Of a stretch of DNA of 8,455 nucleotides, positions 6,315 to 8,455 are shown in pieces. The stretch is from Gammaproteobacteria bacterium. Lineage in GTDB: Bacteria > Pseudomonadota > Gammaproteobacteria > Steroidobacterales > JACDCP01. Made by a program: the position numbers and the translations under genes. Below the pieces are notes generated by a model that was given only the letters and a program-made list of their open reading frames with translations, made no database searches and was not told where the DNA came from. The stretch lies in contig JACDCP010000137.1 in the NCBI GenBank assembly GCA_013817465.1, forward strand, positions 1 through 8,455, given 5' to 3'. The number at the start of each line of letters is the position of its first letter. Position 1 is the first letter of the stretch.

Positions 6315-7406
6315 ATGGCGGCTTTACGCGCGGAATCTACTCCGATCATCGGTCAGGCGCAGGCGTTTCTCGAAGCCCTCGAGCACGTGTCGCGCGCCGC
6401 GCCGCTCGCGAAACCGGTGCTCGTCATCGGTGAACGCGGCACCGGCAAGGAGTTGTTTTCGGCGCGCCTGCACTACCTGTCGACGCGTTGGGAACAACCG
6501 CTCGTCAAGCTCAATTGTGCCGCGCTCACGGAAAGCATTCTGGAGTCGGAGCTCTTCGGTCACGATGCGGGGGCATTTACCGGCGCAACGCGCGAGCACA
6601 TCGGGCGTTTCGAGCGCGCCGACGGCGGCACCTTGATCCTCGATGAGCTGGCGACTGTCCCGCTGCGCATGCAGGAAAAGATTTTGCGCGTCATCGAGTA
6701 CGGCGAGTTCGAGCGCGTCGGCGGAAGCAAGACCATACGCGTCGACGTGCGCATTGTCGGCTCGACCAACGCCGACCTGCCGGCGCTCGCGCACGAAGGC
6801 GCTTTTCGCGAAGACCTGCTCGACCGGCTGGCATTCGATGTCATCGTCGTGCCACCACTCCGGGCGCGACAGGACGACATCCTCGAGCTCGCGCAGCATT
6901 TCGCCGTCACCATGACGAGCGAGCTGCAACGTTCGTATTTCCCGGGATTTACGCTGCGCGCAGCGTCAACGCTTCTGAGTTATCGCTGGCCGGGTAACGT
7001 GCGGGAACTCAAGAATGCCGTCGAGCGGTCCGTGTACCGCCTGGCGAAGCCCGACGTGCGCATCGACCGGATCCATTTCGACCCGTTCGATTCGCCGTTC
7101 ATGCCGAAACGCAAGCCTGCGGCGAAACCAGCAGTTGCACCCGAGGCGCAAGTTCAAGTGGAGCAGCCGGCGTCTCACACGTCCGCGCCACCGGAAACGC
7201 CCGATCCGCTTTTGCCCTGCGATCTGAAACAGGAGCTTGCGGATCTGGAGATCGAGTACATCCGGCACGCCATGGAAGAGAGCCGGTACAACCAGCGCCG
7301 CGCTGCCGACGCGCTCGGTCTGACGTATCATCAGTTGCGGGCCTGCCTGCGCAAACACAATCTGCTCGGCGAGGTGGGTCGGGCACGCAACGAGACGGCC
7401 GTCTAG
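6315..7406 (+). CDS. pspF: PspF, sigma-54-dependent activator of the psp operon (363 aa)
   Basis: This AAA+ enhancer-binding protein remodels sigma-54 polymerase at the pspA promoter. Like E. coli PspF it lacks an N-terminal receiver or sensor domain and begins directly with the AAA+ core. Visible elements are Walker A GERGTGKE (39-46), LHYLSTRW (52-59), the sigma-54-contacting loop GAFTGA (86-91), Walker B GGTLILDEL (104-112), the arginine-finger region FREDLLDRLAFD (164-175), sensor II WPGNVREL (225-232), and a Fis-type helix-turn-helix in YNQRRAADALGLTYHQLRACLRKH (325-348). W59 corresponds to W56 of E. coli PspF, the residue through which PspA inhibits it, so negative control by PspA is probably kept. 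The linker between core and DNA-binding domain (about 262-300) is long and rich in Pro/Ala (KRKPAAKPAVAPEAQ), making the protein about 35 residues longer than the enteric one. The ATG at 6315 is the only reasonable start because an in-frame TAA lies at 6303; no clear ribosome-binding sequence precedes it. It is transcribed divergently from pspA. Confidence 0.96.
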   Translation: MAALRAESTPIIGQAQAFLEALEHVSRAAPLAKPVLVIGERGTGKELFSARLHYLSTRWEQPLVKLNCAALTESILESELFGHDAGAFTGATREHIGRFERADGGTLILDELATVPLRMQEKILRVIEYGEFERVGGSKTIRVDVRIVGSTNADLPALAHEGAFREDLLDRLAFDVIVVPPLRARQDDILELAQHFAVTMTSELQRSYFPGFTLRAASTLLSYRWPGNVRELKNAVERSVYRLAKPDVRIDRIHFDPFDSPFMPKRKPAAKPAVAPEAQVQVEQPASHTSAPPETPDPLLPCDLKQELADLEIEYIRHAMEESRYNQRRAADALGLTYHQLRACLRKHNLLGEVGRARNETAV

Positions 7407-7438
7407 TCGGGTCGAGAAATCAGCACCGGCAACCAAGC

Positions 7439-7477
7439 GTTACCTGTCCTCGGACTTTTTTGTTACCTGTCTCCTCG
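7439..7477. repeat. Direct repeat GTTACCTGTC, two copies 23 bp apart
   Basis: Copy 1 is GTTACCTGTCCTCG (7439-7452). Copy 2 is GTTACCTGTCTCCTCG (7462-7477), the same but for a 2-base insertion. They are separated by GACTTTTTT-type sequence. Short repeats spaced about two helical turns apart, next to a broken gene, resemble transposase-binding repeats at the end of an insertion sequence. No transposase is present, so a mobile-element origin is only inferred. Confidence 0.45.
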
Positions 7478-7494
7478 ATCGCTCAGCACCATCC

Positions 7495-7863
7495 CTATGG
7501 CCCCGTCAGGTGCAACGCGGAGTTGGACAGCGTTCGTGACGACAAAGCACTGTCGATCGTGTGTGGCGTCACCTTGTATCCTCGGCGAATCAAGAAGCGC
7601 TCGATCTCCGATTTCTTCGCTTCAGAGTCGCCAGTATGCGTATAAGGATATCGGAAGTGGAGCTGGTAAAGCTCGCGGGGCTGCATCAGCCGTCTGGTCA
7701 CAACCTCGCCTTTAACGATCTCCTTTTTGAATTCCGTGACGGAAACGTTATTGAGATCTGCGTGCGAGAACGTGTGATTCCCCAGGATTACACCTGCATC
7801 GCTCCACTGATGCAGCAGCGCGCTTCGTTCATCAGCTTCACGTCTGCTATGGTTATGTGGAAG
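7495..7863 (-). pseudogene. Internal fragment of a polysaccharide (NodB-type) deacetylase
   Basis: Between in-frame stops at 7866-7864 and 7497-7495 the minus strand encodes about 122 residues. The middle is clearly a polysaccharide deacetylase: ERSALLHQWSDAGVILGNHTFSHADLN, then FKKEIVKGEV, LHFRYPYTHTGD, and EIERFLIRRGYKVTPHTID. NHTFSH (about 7779-7762) is the NodB metal-binding motif with its two histidines, and FRYP corresponds to the conserved R-x-P motif. The N-terminal part with the catalytic TFDDGP-type motif is missing, and the family sequence stops abruptly after HTID at about 7552. No proper start exists upstream, and the only late candidate (GTG 7701) would remove the histidines. 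I read it as a relic of a secreted or envelope polysaccharide deacetylase truncated at both ends, probably by rearrangement or insertion, and non-functional. Confidence 0.75.
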
Positions 7864-8052
7864 CTAACGACAATTCGACACCCTAAACAGGCGCCTTTTG
7901 TTGGGTATTTCGCGTGTATATCCCGGACTCATGTTTCTTTTTTACGCAGTATTCCCGGTGTGCGTCAATTTTTCGACACCCGAAATCCATGCTTTTCGAC
8001 ATAATGCGTAAGGCTGCTCACCGTCGCACCAATCAAGAGATGTCGATAAACC
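7864..8052. other. Gene-free interval between the deacetylase relic and the amidohydrolase
   Basis: This stretch is visibly poorer in G and C than the flanking genes and shows no open frame with a recognisable protein or a credible ribosome-binding site. A plus-strand open frame crossing it from 7561 overlaps the relic and has no family features. Apart from the TTCGACA repeats, I see no terminator for the amidohydrolase gene that ends at 8053, and no RNA gene. Confidence 0.5.
7868..8001. repeat. TTCGACA repeat family upstream of the deacetylase relic
   Basis: CGACAATTCGACACCC (7868-7883) and CGTCAATTTTTCGACACCC (7963-7981) are the same unit, differing by one base and a 3-base insertion. A third shorter copy, TTTTCGACA (7993-8001), follows, its core 23 bases after the core of the second. 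The second copy can also pair with the preceding GGTGTGCG to form an imperfect inverted repeat around TCAATTTTT. These could be operator half-sites or debris of a small repeat element; the sequence does not decide. Confidence 0.35.
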
Positions 8053-8454
8053 TTAATTCCTGTATGCCGGCGGCAGCGGGTTGTCGCTGTCGAGATAGCG
8101 ATCCCGCAGCAAAGTCGAGCGACTCACCATCGGCATCGGCTCGCCGCGAATGAAGACCTGCTCGGCGAAGGTCGTGATCTCCAGCGGGTCTCCGTCCCAG
8201 ATGACCACATCGGCATCCATGCCGGGCTCGAGCGTGCCGAAGCTTTCCTCGACGCCATAGATGCGCGCGGGATTGATTGTCATCGCGGCCAGTGCCGCTT
8301 CATAGGGCAGGCCGTAGGCGACGGCATTGCCGGCGGCCTGCTTCAGATTGCGCGCGTTGTGCGAGTCGCTGGAAGCGAAGGCCACGGTGACGCCTGCGCG
8401 ATGCAGCCGCGCCGCGTTTTCGAGCGTCGCGGCGAGGGTCTCGAAGCGCGCGGG
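8053..8454 (-). CDS. Metal-dependent amidohydrolase (imidazolonepropionase-like), C-terminal 133 aa, 5' end beyond window
   Basis: Only the C-terminal part of this gene is inside the window; the frame is open to the right edge and ends at TAA (8055-8053). The visible part begins PARFETLAATLENAARLHRAGVTVAFASSDSHNARNL. The Asp in SSDSHN sits where amidohydrolases keep the catalytic, metal-binding aspartate at the end of the barrel. The next segment, AVAYGLPYEAALAAMTINPARIYGV, then FGTLEPGMDADVVIWDGDPLE and a closing VFIRGEPMPM segment, is the standard end of the imidazolonepropionase-like amidohydrolase group (COG1228). The substrate cannot be told from this fragment; many relatives are secreted peptidase-like or hydantoinase-like enzymes. 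A GTG at 8385 lies inside conserved sequence and is not the start. Confidence 0.88.
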   Translation of the reverse strand, partial: PARFETLAATLENAARLHRAGVTVAFASSDSHNARNLKQAAGNAVAYGLPYEAALAAMTINPARIYGVEESFGTLEPGMDADVVIWDGDPLEITTFAEQVFIRGEPMPMVSRSTLLRDRYLDSDNPLPPAYRN

Positions 8455-8455
8455 A

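Noticed and set aside
7446..7461. GTCC-TC-GGAC followed by six T, a possible terminator for pspF
   Set aside because: The loop would be only two bases and the stem four, too small for a credible hairpin. The sequence is also part of the direct-repeat unit.
7561..8004. Plus-strand open frame of 147 codons after pspF
   Set aside because: It overlaps the deacetylase relic, which carries recognisable conserved motifs on the other strand. It has no family features and no credible ribosome-binding site.

Overview
The window is GC-rich chromosomal DNA that looks gammaproteobacterial. The main reason is a classical phage-shock (Psp) envelope-stress module: a divergent PspF activator close to the E. 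coli type, with a sigma-54 promoter driving pspA, pspB and pspC. The genus cannot be fixed from the sequence. I lean towards an environmental lineage such as the Xanthomonadales/Steroidobacter/Nevskia neighbourhood, because the operon differs from the enteric one.

Layout. (1) About 2-4175, minus strand: a three-gene unit in the order ABC ATPase (3483-4175), large FtsX-type permease (967-3486), and a periplasmic AttH/CrtC-like lipocalin protein (970 down to the left edge, 3' end missing). Both junctions are 4-base ATGA stop/start overlaps, so the genes are probably translationally coupled. (2) 4277-6125, minus strand: the psp operon, in the order pspA, pspB, a short PspC, a long PspC with the E. 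coli-like C-terminal MERYVTS segment, and a 75-residue membrane protein. That last protein joins a PspB-like N-terminal anchor to a C-terminal segment matching the tail of the long PspC. (3) 6126-6314: the divergent control region. It holds a good -24/-12 promoter for pspA, a candidate IHF site, and four phased YCNACT repeats ending in a CCACTA-AG-TAGTGG palindrome, where PspF enhancer sites are expected. (4) 6315-7406, plus strand: pspF. (5) 7407-8052: a degenerate interval with no intact gene. It contains a decayed internal fragment of a polysaccharide deacetylase (7495-7863, minus), a 23-bp-spaced direct repeat resembling a mobile-element end, and a family of TTCGACA repeats. (6) 8053 to the right edge, minus strand: the C-terminal end of a metal-dependent amidohydrolase.

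How it works together. By analogy with E. coli, PspA holds PspF inactive through the conserved tryptophan in the YLSTRW segment. Membrane stress sensed by PspB and PspC titrates PspA away, and PspF then activates the sigma-54 promoter with help from IHF. What is unusual is the expanded membrane part (two PspC proteins plus a PspB/PspC-like hybrid). No terminator is visible between the end of the psp operon and the co-directional ABC/FtsX/AttH-like exporter unit, so stress-driven read-through into that unit is possible.
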